64,000 bases of DNA from positions 31,148 through 95,147 of the forward strand of contig DHHB01000012.1 in NCBI GenBank assembly GCA_002403075.1. The letters are read 5' to 3'. This document shows positions 53,271 through 62,600 of the stretch, in pieces. The stretch comes from a bacterium UBP1_UBA4783 (GTDB lineage: Bacteria; Krumholzibacteriota; Krumholzibacteriia; Krumholzibacteriales; Krumholzibacteriaceae). The first letter of the stretch is position 1; every line of letters starts with the position of its first letter. The position numbers and the translations under genes are program-made. Under the pieces are notes generated by a model, which did no database searches, had not been told where the DNA came from, and worked only from the letters and a program-made list of their open reading frames with translations.

Positions 53271-54436
53271 AGGGGCGCGCGTACGACGCGATCGTCATCG
53301 GCGCGGGAAGCGTCGGACTTCCGATCGCCTACTACCTGACGCTCGAGGGGCTCGACGTTCTCGTTCTCGAATCGAACCCGTCGGTCGGGCAGGGGGAGAA
53401 CAAGGCCGCGATCGGCGGGGTGCGGGCGACGCATTCCGATCCGGCCAAGATCACGCTCTGCCTGCAGAGCCTCGAATTCTATTCGACCTTCGAGGAGCGG
53501 AGCGGCATCGATCTCGGCTGGGTGCCCGGGGGCTACGCGTTCCCCGTGTACCGGGAGGCCGAAGAGAACATCCTCAAGGGGCTCCTGTCGATACAAAAAA
53601 GCCACGGACTCGACATCGACTGGTACGGTCCGGACGACATCAAGAAGCTCGTTCCCGGCATCAACGAACGGGATCTTCGCGGCGGCACGTTCTCTCCGGG
53701 CGACGGGCAGGTCTCTCCGCTCAAGTACGCGGCGGCGCTCTGGAAGGTGAGCAAGGACCGCGGATGCGAGTACCGCTTCAACGAGCCCGTCACGGCTCTC
53801 GTAAAGAAGGGTGGAAGGATCGCCGCGGTCAAGACGACGAAGGGAACCTACCACGCGAATATCGTCGTGAACGCCGCGGGCTCGGCCGCGAAGGAGATCG
53901 GCGCCATGGCGGGGATCGAGATCCCCGTCGCTCCCGATTGCCACGAGGCGGGCATCTCCGCGCCGATGGAGCGCTTTTTCGATCCGCTCATCGTCGACAT
54001 TCGCCCCGGCCCCGAGGGCAAGACCAAGAACTTCTATTTCGGCCAGAACGACCGCGGGCAGGTCATCTTCTGCTACACGCCGATCGTTCCGATCTGGGGC
54101 ACGAACAGGGAGAACACGTCAGAGTTCATGCCCGTGCTCGCGCGGCGCATGATCGAGCTCATCCCGCGCCTCAGGAACATGCTCATCCGGCGCACCTGGC
54201 GCGGGCTCTATCCTATGACCCCCGACGGCATCATCATCCTCGACCGGGTTCGGGAGACCGACGGGCTCTATCTCGCCGTCGGGATGTGCGGGCAGGGCTT
54301 CATGCTCGGCCCCGGCGTCGGTCTCAACATGGCGAACTTCATCCTGCGGGGCGAACCCGTCATCCCGCGCGAGGTATGGGACTCGATCTCCTTCTACCGC
54401 GACTTCCACGCGGGACGCAAGGAAGCCCTCAAGTAA
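53267..54436 (+). CDS. FAD-dependent amino-acid/amine dehydrogenase (DAO, DadA/SoxB/PdhB-like)
   Basis: 389 residues. The FAD fold is at the N-terminus (AIVIGAGSVGLPIAYYLTLEG, then LVLESNPSVGQGENKAAIGGVRATHSD). The DAO pattern continues with GGTFSPGDGQVSPLKYAAAL, VVNAAGSAAKEIGAMAG and YPMTPDGIIILDRV, ending GMCGQGFMLGPGVGLNMA. Relatives oxidise L-proline, sarcosine, D-amino acids or glycine to the imine. The substrate residues are not decisive. As the only catalytic oxidase in the operon it presumably defines its substrate. GGAGG precedes the ATG, with a four-base overlap. Confidence 0.88.
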   Translation: MKGRAYDAIVIGAGSVGLPIAYYLTLEGLDVLVLESNPSVGQGENKAAIGGVRATHSDPAKITLCLQSLEFYSTFEERSGIDLGWVPGGYAFPVYREAEENILKGLLSIQKSHGLDIDWYGPDDIKKLVPGINERDLRGGTFSPGDGQVSPLKYAAALWKVSKDRGCEYRFNEPVTALVKKGGRIAAVKTTKGTYHANIVVNAAGSAAKEIGAMAGIEIPVAPDCHEAGISAPMERFFDPLIVDIRPGPEGKTKNFYFGQNDRGQVIFCYTPIVPIWGTNRENTSEFMPVLARRMIELIPRLRNMLIRRTWRGLYPMTPDGIIILDRVRETDGLYLAVGMCGQGFMLGPGVGLNMANFILRGEPVIPREVWDSISFYRDFHAGRKEALK

Positions 54437-54458
54437 ACTCCGGGAAAGGAACGATCCG

Positions 54459-54923
54459 GTGAACGAAAAGGCTTTCCAGGACTACTATCCCGACGACTTC
54501 GCCCGATGCTACGGCTGCGGGCGGCTCAACGAGCACGGACTTCACGTCAAGAGCTACTGGGACGGGGACGAATCCGTCTGCACCTTCCGGCCGAAACCGT
54601 ACCATACGGCCATACCCGGCTACGTGTACGGAGGGCTCATCGCATCCCTCATCGACTGCCACTGCACGGGCACGGCGTCGGCCGCGGCGTACCGCGCCGA
54701 GGGGCGCGAGATGGGATCTGATCCGCCCCGGCGGTTCGTGACCGCGTCGCTCCACGTGGACTACCTTCGGCCCACGCCGATCGACGCGGTTCTCGAGGTG
54801 CGCGCGAGGGTCAAGGAGATAAAGGGCCGCAAGATCGTCGTGACCGCGACGCTCTCGGCCGCGGGGGAGATCTGCGCGCGCGGCGAGCTCGTGGCGGTGC
54901 AGGTGCCCGAGCATCTCGGGTAG
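54459..54923 (+). CDS. Hotdog-fold thioesterase (PaaI-like)
   Basis: 154 residues from GTG (GGAAAGGA upstream). Motifs: CYGCGRLNEHGLHV near residue 17, YVYGGLIASLIDCHCTG (the active-site helix), and VTASLHVDYLRPTPID. Acyl-CoA thioesterases of this group cleave short or aromatic acyl-CoA. It lies 22 bases after the dehydrogenase, thus in the redox operon; a direct role is not obvious, though clearing acyl-CoA from the oxidised substrate is possible. Confidence 0.85.
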   Translation: MNEKAFQDYYPDDFARCYGCGRLNEHGLHVKSYWDGDESVCTFRPKPYHTAIPGYVYGGLIASLIDCHCTGTASAAAYRAEGREMGSDPPRRFVTASLHVDYLRPTPIDAVLEVRARVKEIKGRKIVVTATLSAAGEICARGELVAVQVPEHLG

Positions 54924-54958
54924 CGGACGGAACTGTCGATCGTCGAAGCGACGGATCG

Positions 54959-54991
54959 CGCGCGGCGGCATCCCGAGGATGCCGCTGCGCG
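54959..54991. terminator. Convergent hairpin between the thioesterase and CBM9-like genes
   Basis: A roughly 15-bp stem built on GCGGCATCC / GGATGCCGC with loop CGA. No T run follows on either strand, so termination may need Rho. It ends the 10-kb operon and lies 29 bases downstream of the - strand gene's stop. Confidence 0.5.
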
Positions 54992-55019
54992 GGCGTTTGA
55001 GGGGGTGCGTGGGGGGTCT

Positions 55020-55916
55020 CTATGGCGCGAGCTTCACCTTTGTCCAGAGCTTGAGGGCCGCAGGCGCGCCGGAGCCGCCCATGCCGCCGGGGACCATGCC
55101 TCCTCCGCCGGGACCCGTCGCTCCGCCGGGACGCATGCCCCCGCCGGCGCGGGGGTCGTCGGGCATGCCTTCCGGCCGTCTCATCTTCCTCATTTCCATC
55201 GTGCCCGTCTCGAACCCGACGCTCACGGCCTTTCCCGGGACAACGTTCACGGCGTACGGCGAGCCGGATCCGCGGTCGATGGGAACGCGCATCTCGATGA
55301 CGAGGAGGCGGCTCCTCGCGTGAAGCATCGCGCGGATGCCGGTTCCGGCGCTGTCGCCGGGAGAGAGAAGAAGGATCGAATCGCCGGCCGGGCTCTTGAG
55401 CAGAGCCTCGAACCTCGCCTCGTTGAGAGCCGCGGCGAGCTTCGCCGGATCGGGGCTCGCTTCGGGGCGCCGCACTCCATCCGGCCTATCTCCGCGGGCC
55501 TCCCGGCGAACCTCCGGCGCCTCCTCCTCGGGATTCACGCCGCGAGCTTCCGCCGATTCGCCGCGCCGCCCGCGCACGCGCGGCTGCGGGTAGTTGAGCC
55601 CGAGCGTTTGTTTCTTCTTTCCGCTCCCGTCGAACCAGACGGTGAGCCCGTTCATGAGAATGCGGCGCTGCGTCGAGAGGTTCCACGTCGCGAAATACAC
55701 GTAGAGGTATTCGTCGTCGTTGAAGAACCCCAGCTTGTAGCCGTCGGATTCGTCGTAGTGCGCCTCGGAGCCCGCCCATTCGGGGGCTTCGCCGTCGATA
55801 GCTATCGCGCGGTCGAGCCGCTTGCTCTCATAGGCGGGTTCCGCGCGTCCCGTGGATGCGCCGAGAGCGAGGGATCCCGCGGCGGCGACGATCGCGAGCG
55901 CTTTCATCGTATTCAT
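55020..55916 (-). CDS. Secreted CBM9/DOMON-like protein
   Basis: 298 residues. Start ATG 55916 with GGAGG nine bases upstream. Signal peptide (ALAIVAAAGSLALGASTGRA). Residues ~30-120 match the CBM9/DOMON-type N-terminus of sugar or heme-binding domains: IAIDGEAPEW, GYKLGFFNDDEYLYVYFATWN, MNGLTVWFDG. A central charged, proline-rich linker and a Gly/Pro/Met-rich end (GATGPGGGGMVPGGMGG) follow. Periplasmic or exported; ligand unknown. The gene is divergent from the ECF sigma gene and carries the same promoter element, so it is probably a target of that sigma factor. Confidence 0.75.
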   Translation of the reverse strand: MNTMKALAIVAAAGSLALGASTGRAEPAYESKRLDRAIAIDGEAPEWAGSEAHYDESDGYKLGFFNDDEYLYVYFATWNLSTQRRILMNGLTVWFDGSGKKKQTLGLNYPQPRVRGRRGESAEARGVNPEEEAPEVRREARGDRPDGVRRPEASPDPAKLAAALNEARFEALLKSPAGDSILLLSPGDSAGTGIRAMLHARSRLLVIEMRVPIDRGSGSPYAVNVVPGKAVSVGFETGTMEMRKMRRPEGMPDDPRAGGGMRPGGATGPGGGGMVPGGMGGSGAPAALKLWTKVKLAP

Positions 55917-55957
55917 CCTCACGTGCCTCCTTTCGGGGAAAAGGCGGGGTACGACCC

Positions 55958-55989
55958 TATCGTCGCATGCCGACCCCATCCGGTTACAG
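55958..55989 (-). promoter_or_regulatory. ECF-type promoter element, leftward copy
   Basis: Reading the - strand: CTGTAACCG, a 15-base spacer, then CGACGATA. The expected transcript start is ~40 bases before the CBM9-like ATG. The 9- and 8-base blocks and the spacer length are identical to the rightward copy. Confidence 0.72.
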
Positions 55990-56021
55990 GGGCTTCGGGA
56001 CCCTATCGGGCGTCGGATTCG

Positions 56022-56053
56022 CTGTAACCGCAGGCGCGGCGCGGGCGACGATA
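56022..56053 (+). promoter_or_regulatory. ECF-type promoter element, rightward copy
   Basis: CTGTAACCG (56022-56030), 15 bases, CGACGATA (56046-56053). It lies ~60 bases before the sigma ATG and would allow autoregulation. The spacers of the two copies differ in sequence, so only the -35-like and -10-like blocks are conserved. Confidence 0.75.
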
Positions 56054-56113
56054 CGATTGAAGGGTCGAGGAACGAGTGGACAAGCCGTGATCGATGCGGG
56101 TACCGTCGTGCGC

Positions 56114-56719
56114 ATGAGAGAACAATCCGCCGCCCGGAGCGACGCGGAAATAGTCGATCTCGTCCGAGACGGCGACGTCGACGCGTTCGAGACTCTCGTC
56201 GAGCGGTACGAGGATCGGGTGTTCGGCATCGTCGCGCGGCACGTTCCGCCTCGCGACGCCGGGGAGGTCGCCCACGACGCGTTCGTTCGGGCCTATCTCG
56301 CCCTCTCCTCGTACGCGGGAACGGGAGATTTTGCGGGATGGCTCGCCCGGATCGCGGTGCGCGCCTGCAGCGACTACTGGCGGGGACGCTACCGCCGGCG
56401 GGAGCGGGAAGAGAGCGCCCTCAGCGACGAGGAGCGAAGGTGGCTGGAAGAGGCCGCCTCCGATCGCTCGATCGTCGCGATCGAGCGGGGAGAATCCGCG
56501 CGGCACGCGAGCGAGCTGCTCGATCGCGCGCTGTCGCGGCTCTCGCCGGAGGACCGGATGGTCATCGAAATCGTTCATATCGACGAGCGGCCGGTGAAAG
56601 AGGCTGCCGCCGCGCTCGGGTGGAGCGCCGGGAACGTCAAGGTGCGGGCGCTCCGCGCGCGGAGAAAGCTCCGCAGGATTCTCGGGGAGATGCTCGAGGA
56701 CCAGGGAGGACGTCCATGA
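56114..56719 (+). CDS. ECF-family RNA polymerase sigma factor
   Basis: 201 residues from ATG 56114; GTG 56087 is in frame and also possible. Sigma region 2: DAFETLVERYEDRVFGIVARHV and AFVRAYLALSSYAGTGDFAGWLARIA; region 4: LSRLSPEDRMVIEIVHIDE, VKEAAAALGWSAGNVKVRALRAR. No region 3, as usual for ECF factors. Its stop overlaps a small membrane protein, the classical place for its anti-sigma factor. Divergent identical promoter elements flank it. Confidence 0.92.
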   Translation: MREQSAARSDAEIVDLVRDGDVDAFETLVERYEDRVFGIVARHVPPRDAGEVAHDAFVRAYLALSSYAGTGDFAGWLARIAVRACSDYWRGRYRRREREESALSDEERRWLEEAASDRSIVAIERGESARHASELLDRALSRLSPEDRMVIEIVHIDERPVKEAAAALGWSAGNVKVRALRARRKLRRILGEMLEDQGGRP

Positions 56720-57027
56720 AAGCGAAAAAGGAAACGGTCGAAGCGATCGAGCGGTCGCTCTTCGCGGCGAGGCGCCGTCGCGGGCCGGAGCCGGCCGTTC
56801 CGGGAGAAGGCTGGCGCGCCAACGTGATGGCGGAGGTGCGCCGCCGGGCGCTCATGCGCGCCGGAACGAACCGGGAGACGTTCGCCGCCCGCTTCGCGTG
56901 GCGTCTGTCGGCGGTCGCCGCATGCGTCGCGCTCGTCCTTCTCATCTACGCGATGAGGGAAGGGTTCGTGGATTACGAGGAGCTCGCCGTGCGGTTTCTC
57001 GAGGATCCGGTCGGTTTTCTGATCTGA
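56716..57027 (+). CDS. Small single-pass membrane protein, candidate anti-sigma factor
   Basis: 103 residues: a charged cytosolic N-half (KKETVEAIERSLFAARRRRG), one membrane helix near 65-82 (LSAVAACVALVLLIYAM) and a short periplasmic tail. Coupled to the ECF gene by ATGA. Size, topology and position fit an anti-sigma factor, but the HxxxCxxC zinc motif of ZAS proteins is missing, so the binding domain would be atypical. Confidence 0.65.
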   Translation: MKAKKETVEAIERSLFAARRRRGPEPAVPGEGWRANVMAEVRRRALMRAGTNRETFAARFAWRLSAVAACVALVLLIYAMREGFVDYEELAVRFLEDPVGFLI

Positions 57028-57049
57028 CGGGCTTCGGGGAGGAATCGAT

Positions 57050-57457
57050 ATGGACGAAGGCGTTTCGAAGGGCGGAAGAAGGGCGTGGGCGGCGGTGATC
57101 GTCGTATTCGCCGCCGGCCTCGTCGTCGGCGGACTCGTGACGACGGTGCTGATCCGCAACCACGTGATACACGTCATGCGGCGCGACCGACCGCCCGTTC
57201 ACGAGATGGTCGCGCAACGTCTCACCGGCGATCTCGATATGAACGCCGCGCAGCGCGCGGAACTCGACGAGATCCTGCGGCAGTACGGACCCCGCTTCGA
57301 GGAGTTCAAACGAATCTCGCGGACCGAGGTGCGGTCGTTGGCGGAGGAGATGGAAGCGCGCATCAGGACGATACTCACGCCGGAGCAGCAGGCGCGCTAC
57401 GACGAGAACATCGCGAAGATGCACGAGCGCTTCAAGTCCAGGGAAAAGAGACACTGA
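57050..57457 (+). CDS. Membrane-anchored Spy/CpxP-like periplasmic helical protein
   Basis: 135 residues. A membrane helix (AAVIVVFAAGLVVGGLVTTVL, about 14-34) anchors a helical periplasmic part with DMNAAQRAELDEILRQYG and LTPEQQARYDENIAKMHERFK, like Spy/CpxP or CnrR-type metal/envelope-stress sensors with LTxxQ-type repeats. It sits between the putative anti-sigma factor and TolC-like genes and may be a stress sensor or chaperone of this sigma system. Confidence 0.72.
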   Translation: MDEGVSKGGRRAWAAVIVVFAAGLVVGGLVTTVLIRNHVIHVMRRDRPPVHEMVAQRLTGDLDMNAAQRAELDEILRQYGPRFEEFKRISRTEVRSLAEEMEARIRTILTPEQQARYDENIAKMHERFKSREKRH

Positions 57458-57498
57458 TCGAACCGATTCCGCACGAATCCGGAAACACGGGAGAGTCT

Positions 57499-58878
57499 AT
57501 GGTCAATCGATTGCCATTCGCGTCGATCCGCCGCGCGGTCGCGTGTCTCTGCGCGGCGGCGGTTCTGTGTCCCGCCTCGGGCGGCCTTCGCGCCGCGGAG
57601 CGGCGGGCCCTCACGCTCGGGGACGCCGTCGCGGCGGCCATGCGCTCCAATCTCGAGCTCCGGCAGGCCGCCACGGGCACGGACGCGAGCCGTCTCGCGC
57701 TCGGAAGAGCCACATCGAATTTCCTGCCGTCGCTGGGAGTTTCGGCCCGCGGATCGGAATCGTGGTCGAAGCAGTACGATTCGGCCGCCGACGATTACGA
57801 GGGCGCGACGTCGCGCTCGATCAGCTTCGGACTTTCGTCGAGCCTCGAGCTCTTCAGCGGGATGAGCAGGATCAACTCGGTCAAGCAGGCGAAGCTCGAC
57901 CTCGAGGCGGAGGAGCAGAGTTTCGTCCGGACGCGGCAGTCGGTTCTCTACGACGTGGTCGGCCGCTTCATGCAGGCGGTGCTCGACAAGGAGATACTGG
58001 CGGTCAGCGAGGCGAACCTCGCCTCCCAGCGCCGTTCTCTCGAACACATCGACGCGTTCGTCTCGTCGGGCAAGCGCCCCGTCGCCGATCTCTACCAGCA
58101 GCAGGCGGCCGTCGCCGACGCGGAGGCGAAGCTTCTCGAGGCCGGCCGCCAGCTCGAGGTCAGCACGCTGCAGCTCCTCCAGACGATGGGAAGCGATCCG
58201 GGGAGCGGCTGGACCGTCGTCGAGCCCGACGCGGAGAGCTTGATCGCCGCGCTCGACAGCCTCGCGCGCGGGGCCGCGGTCGAGACCGCCGTCGCCAACC
58301 GCCCCGACGTCGTCGCCCAGCGCAAGGCGAAGGAGGCGGCCGAGACGCAGATCGCCATAAGCCGCGCCGGCTACTGGCCGAGCCTCAGTCTTTCGGCGAG
58401 CGTCGGCACGAGCTACCACGATCCGACGAGCATTCCGGGCGATTACGCCAACCAGTTCGACCGCAACCTGAACGCGTCGATCGGCCTATCGGCGAGCCTC
58501 TCCCTCTTCGACCGCTTTCAGACGAGAAACAGCGTGTCGCAGGCGAAGATCGGGGTGCGTCGCTCGCAGATCGGGCTCGAGACGCTGGAGCTTCGGGCGC
58601 GCATCGAGGCGGTTCAGGCGCTGTCCAACTACGAGACCGCCCGGCAGACGGTCGAGGTCGCGAGGGCCCAGCTCGCGTACGCGGAGCAGGCGCTTCGCAA
58701 CTACGAGGAGCGGTACCGGCTCGGCCTCTCGACGCTGCTCGAGCTTCTGCAGGCCCGAGCCGTGTACGTGCAAAGCTCCTATTCGGTCGCTCGCTCGAAA
58801 TACGACCTCATCGTGAAAGCGGCCGCCCTGCTCTACGCCGCCGACGACATCGAACGGGCGCTGCGCCTCTTCAACTGA
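57499..58878 (+). CDS. TolC-family outer-membrane efflux protein
   Basis: 459 residues, family length. Signal peptide (ACLCAAAVLCPASGGLRA), then two tandem repeats of the TolC fold: LTLGDAVAAAMRSNLELRQA, GLSSSLELFSGMSRINSVKQA, and ISRAGYWPSLSLSASVGTSY, SASLSLFDRFQTRNSVSQA, with long helices and GLSTLLELLQARAVYVQSSY near the end. It forms the outer-membrane channel of a tripartite efflux or type I export system. No inner-membrane pump or adaptor is in the window. GGGAGAG precedes the ATG. Confidence 0.92.
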   Translation: MVNRLPFASIRRAVACLCAAAVLCPASGGLRAAERRALTLGDAVAAAMRSNLELRQAATGTDASRLALGRATSNFLPSLGVSARGSESWSKQYDSAADDYEGATSRSISFGLSSSLELFSGMSRINSVKQAKLDLEAEEQSFVRTRQSVLYDVVGRFMQAVLDKEILAVSEANLASQRRSLEHIDAFVSSGKRPVADLYQQQAAVADAEAKLLEAGRQLEVSTLQLLQTMGSDPGSGWTVVEPDAESLIAALDSLARGAAVETAVANRPDVVAQRKAKEAAETQIAISRAGYWPSLSLSASVGTSYHDPTSIPGDYANQFDRNLNASIGLSASLSLFDRFQTRNSVSQAKIGVRRSQIGLETLELRARIEAVQALSNYETARQTVEVARAQLAYAEQALRNYEERYRLGLSTLLELLQARAVYVQSSYSVARSKYDLIVKAAALLYAADDIERALRLFN

Positions 58879-58949
58879 TCGGGCGGCTGCGCGCGCCGGG
58901 ATTTCGCTCCGGGATTTCGCTCGTGCTGGATTCCCGCGCGCGCCCGTGG

Positions 58950-58955
58950 TACAAT
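58950..58955 (+). promoter_or_regulatory. Extended -10 before the CPBP gene
   Basis: TGGTACAAT gives a TG-extended TACAAT 12 bases before ATG 58967; no good -35. If used, the transcript would be almost leaderless and the upstream GTG 58946 could not be the start. Confidence 0.45.
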
Positions 58956-58966
58956 TCCGCCTCATC

Positions 58967-59605
58967 ATGCAACAAAGGGCGCATAGGGAGCTGCGGGCGT
59001 TGCGCGAGTTCTTCGCAGACTGCGCGAGCGAGATCGTCGTCCTCTGCGCGGCTACGGCGAGCCTCATTCTCATGAAATACCATCCGGCGGGATCGTGGTG
59101 GCTGACGAACGCCATCTACTTCGGGGCGGTCCCGCTCGTCGTGATCGCGGCCGTTCTGCGGCGCAATCCTCTCGAGTTCGGCCTCGGCGCGGGGGACGCG
59201 AAGCGCGGAGCCCTGCACGCCGCGATCGGCTGCGCCGGAGCGGTCGTCGTCGTGCTCGTCGCCTCGCGGCTGCCGTCGGTCAGGAGCTTCTACGCGCGCG
59301 AAAGCCTGTCGTTCGGGTCCTATGTCGCATCGCGCGTCGTCATCATCGCCTCCCTCGAGTTCTTCTTCCGCGGGTTCTTGCTGTTCGGGCTGAAGCGGCG
59401 TTTCGGCGCCGGAGCCGTCGCGGTGCAGATGTTGCCCTTCGCGGCTCTTCACGCGGGAAAGCCCGAAGCGGAGGCATTCGGGTGCATACTGTCGGGACTG
59501 TATCTCGGCTACGTCGCGTACCGGTCGAACGCGATATGGCCGGCGTTCGTCATACACCTCTTCGCCAACGTCTTGAACGTCGTCGTCCACGCCGTCCCGA
59601 CGTGA
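58967..59605 (+). CDS. CPBP (CAAX/bacteriocin-processing) intramembrane protease homologue
   Basis: 212 residues with about six membrane helices. Family motifs: LEFFFRG (ExxxR, with only one of the paired glutamates of EExxxR), LPFAALH and IHLFANVL (HxxxN). These CPBP proteins cleave within the membrane or act as protein-processing factors. The gene has no strong ribosome-binding site and ends 29 bases before the CHAT gene, so the two could be co-transcribed. Confidence 0.82.
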   Translation: MQQRAHRELRALREFFADCASEIVVLCAATASLILMKYHPAGSWWLTNAIYFGAVPLVVIAAVLRRNPLEFGLGAGDAKRGALHAAIGCAGAVVVVLVASRLPSVRSFYARESLSFGSYVASRVVIIASLEFFFRGFLLFGLKRRFGAGAVAVQMLPFAALHAGKPEAEAFGCILSGLYLGYVAYRSNAIWPAFVIHLFANVLNVVVHAVPT

Positions 59606-59634
59606 CGCCCATGGTCCTGAAAGGCGGTGTCGCC

Positions 59635-62600
59635 ATGGCTTCGAGATTCGTATTTTTACGATGCACGCGGTCTTTCCTCGTCGCGTCGCTGCTCTGCGCG
59701 ATCGCTTCGGCCGCCGGCGCCCAGACGCCAGAGGAACGGTTCATCGCGCACGCCGATTCGCTCTTCCGGACGGCGCCGCGGGAAGCGCTCGCATCCTACG
59801 TCGCGGAGCGTTCGATCCTCGCGGGCGCGGCGGTATGCCGGTTGCTCGACGCCTCGACGGCGGCCGGCGATGAAGGGCGCGAGGGAGAGGCGGAGGAGGG
59901 TATCGAGCTCGCCGGGAGGATCGCGGACATCCGCCGGGACGCCACGGGATCGAGCGCCCTCGCCGAGCTCGTCGGCGCGTACGCGGGGTGGAGCCCGGAG
60001 CAGCGCGCCATGAGGAGAGCGGCAAAAGCGCTCGAGCGGGACGCCGCCGCGGCGCAGGCCGAAAAGCGGTTCGCCGAGCAGCGCGCGATCCTTCACCGGG
60101 CGCTTGATATATACACGGGCATCGAGGACCGGTATTCCGAGGCGGTGCTCTGGGGAAGTCTCGGCGTCGCAGCCTTTTACGAGGGTGACTTCGCGTCGGT
60201 TCGAGAATATTACCTCTCCGCGCTCGACGCTCGCCGCCGCGTCGACAACAACATACTCGTCGGCCGAACGTTGAACGGTCTCGGCACCGCCGCGCTCATG
60301 CTCGAGGATTACAGAAGCTCCGCGGAATTCTACCGCCAGGCCATCGAGCTTCGGCGCGAAACGGGCGACATCGGCGGGCTCGGAACGTCGCTGACGTATC
60401 TCGGCAACGCATACTCGAAGCTCGGCCGTCTCGCCGACGCGCGCGACGCATACGAAGAGGCCCTCGTCATCGTCGAGGCATCGGGCAATCCCAAGCAGCG
60501 CTTCGAGCTCCTGAACGGCATCGCCGCCCTCGAGGCGGGGATGGGGCGCATACGCGAAGCGAACGCGACGTACGAGCGGGCCGTCGAAACGGCCGTCGAA
60601 AGCGCGGACGCGGGCGGGGAGGTCATCGGCCGCATGAACCTCGCGCTCACGCTGCAAGCGGCGTTTCGCTACCGGGACGCGCTCGCCGAGCTCGATCGCG
60701 TCGAGGCGCTCCTGCGGGAGAATCCGGACCCGACGCAGGCCGTGCTGCTTCACCGCAACCGCGGGCAGGCGTATCTCGAGATGGGGGAGCTCGATCGCGC
60801 CCGCGAGGATCTGCTCGGCTATCTTTCGAAGGCGCGCGAGAGCGGCATGGAGGGGCAGGAGACGGAGGCGACGATAAAGCTCGGGTACCTCTACCGCGAG
60901 CTCGGAGCGGCGGACCGCGGCCGCGCTCTGGCGGATACGGCGTTCGCTCGGGCCGAAGGGAGCGGGGACCGCGTCTTGGCGCGCGAAGCGCTTCTTCTCG
61001 CGGCGCAGCTCGAGCAGGCGCGCGGCGACGCGGAGGAGGCGGGCGCGCTCTACGAGCGCGCGCTCGAGAGGGACCGGGAGGACGGCGCCGAGACGAATTG
61101 CATCGAGGACGAGCTCGGCGTCGCGAACGCCGCGGCGCTCGCGGGGAAGGGCGAGGAGGCGCGGCGCGTCTATCGGGCGATCGAGCCGCGCGTTCGCGCC
61201 GCCGGCAACGAAGGGTTCGTGCTCGCTCTCTCCTTCGGCGTCGGCCATTCGTTCGAGCGCGAGAATCCCGACAGCGCCCGGTTCCATTACGAGCGGGCGC
61301 TCGCGCTCATGGAGCGCACCCGCGCGGGGATCGGCGGCGCGGAGCTCGGATCGAGCTATCTCGGCGGGATGCGCCGCCACTACGCCGAGGAAGTGGCGCG
61401 GTACTACGTCCGGACGGCGAGGGAGACGAAGGAGGATCGCTGGATTTCGGAGGCGTTTCGAACGATCGAACGCGCGAAGGCGCGCGGCCTTCTCGACCTC
61501 GTCGAGAGCTCGCTCGCCCACGAGCATTCCGCGGCCGAGGATGCGGTGCTCGATTCGATCTACCGCCTCGACCCGTCCGCGCCCGGATACGCGGACGCGC
61601 AGCGCATCCTCGAGCGCAGGTATCGCGCCGTCAGGGAAGCGCGGATCGTTTCGGCCGCGGGCCGTCTCGAACAGGATCCCGGCATGTTCGATCTCGACGA
61701 GGTGAGAAGATCGCTCCCCCGAGGAACGGCCCTTTTCGTTTACGCCGCGGGCGACAGCGCGTCTCTGCTCTGGGCGGCGGACCGGAAGGGGTTCACCGTG
61801 CGCGAGATCCCCGGCCGTTCGATCCTTCGAGACGACGTCGCCATGTTCCGGAGCGCGCTCGCCGGGCCGGGAGGAGCGGACGCGGCCCTGCGGCTCTATG
61901 CGAGAAAGCTCTTCACGGCTCTGCTTTCGCCGGGCGAAGAGTATCTCTCCCGCAACGCGCGCTGCGTCGTCGTTCCGGACGATTGCCTCTTCGAGATCCC
62001 CTTCGAAGCGCTTCTATCCTCGGAGCCGGGGGATGACGCCGGGATCGAGGCGTGGCCCTTCCTGGCGAAATCCCATACGCTCGTCTACGCGCCTTCCGCC
62101 TCCATGTACTTCAAACTCCGGGATGCGGCCGCTTCACCGAACGGTATCGATCTCGTCGCGGTCGGCGATCCCGACTATGCCGCTGGAAGCGGGGAGAAGG
62201 GAACGGCGCTTCGGAGGCTTCCGCATTCGCGCCGCGAGGTCGAAGAGATCGGCATGAATTTCAAGGAACAGAGGCGGTTCATCGCGGTCGGCGCGGGGGC
62301 GACGGAGACCGCGCTCAAGGGAGCGCTCGCCGAACGGCGGCCCCGGTTCCTCCATCTCGCCGCGCACGGGCTCGTCGATCCCGTGAACCCCGCTGCATCG
62401 AGCATCGCGCTCCTCCCCGACGCGGCGGGGCGCGACGACGGGCGCTTTCATACCCTCGAGATACTCGCCGCGCCGCTCGCCTGCCGTCTCGTCACGCTGT
62501 CGGCCTGCGAATCCGCGCGGGGCCGCATCGGCAGGAGCGAGGGTGTGGTGGGGCTCGGCCGCGCATTTCTCGCCGCCGGCGCCTCCTGCGTCGTCTCGAG

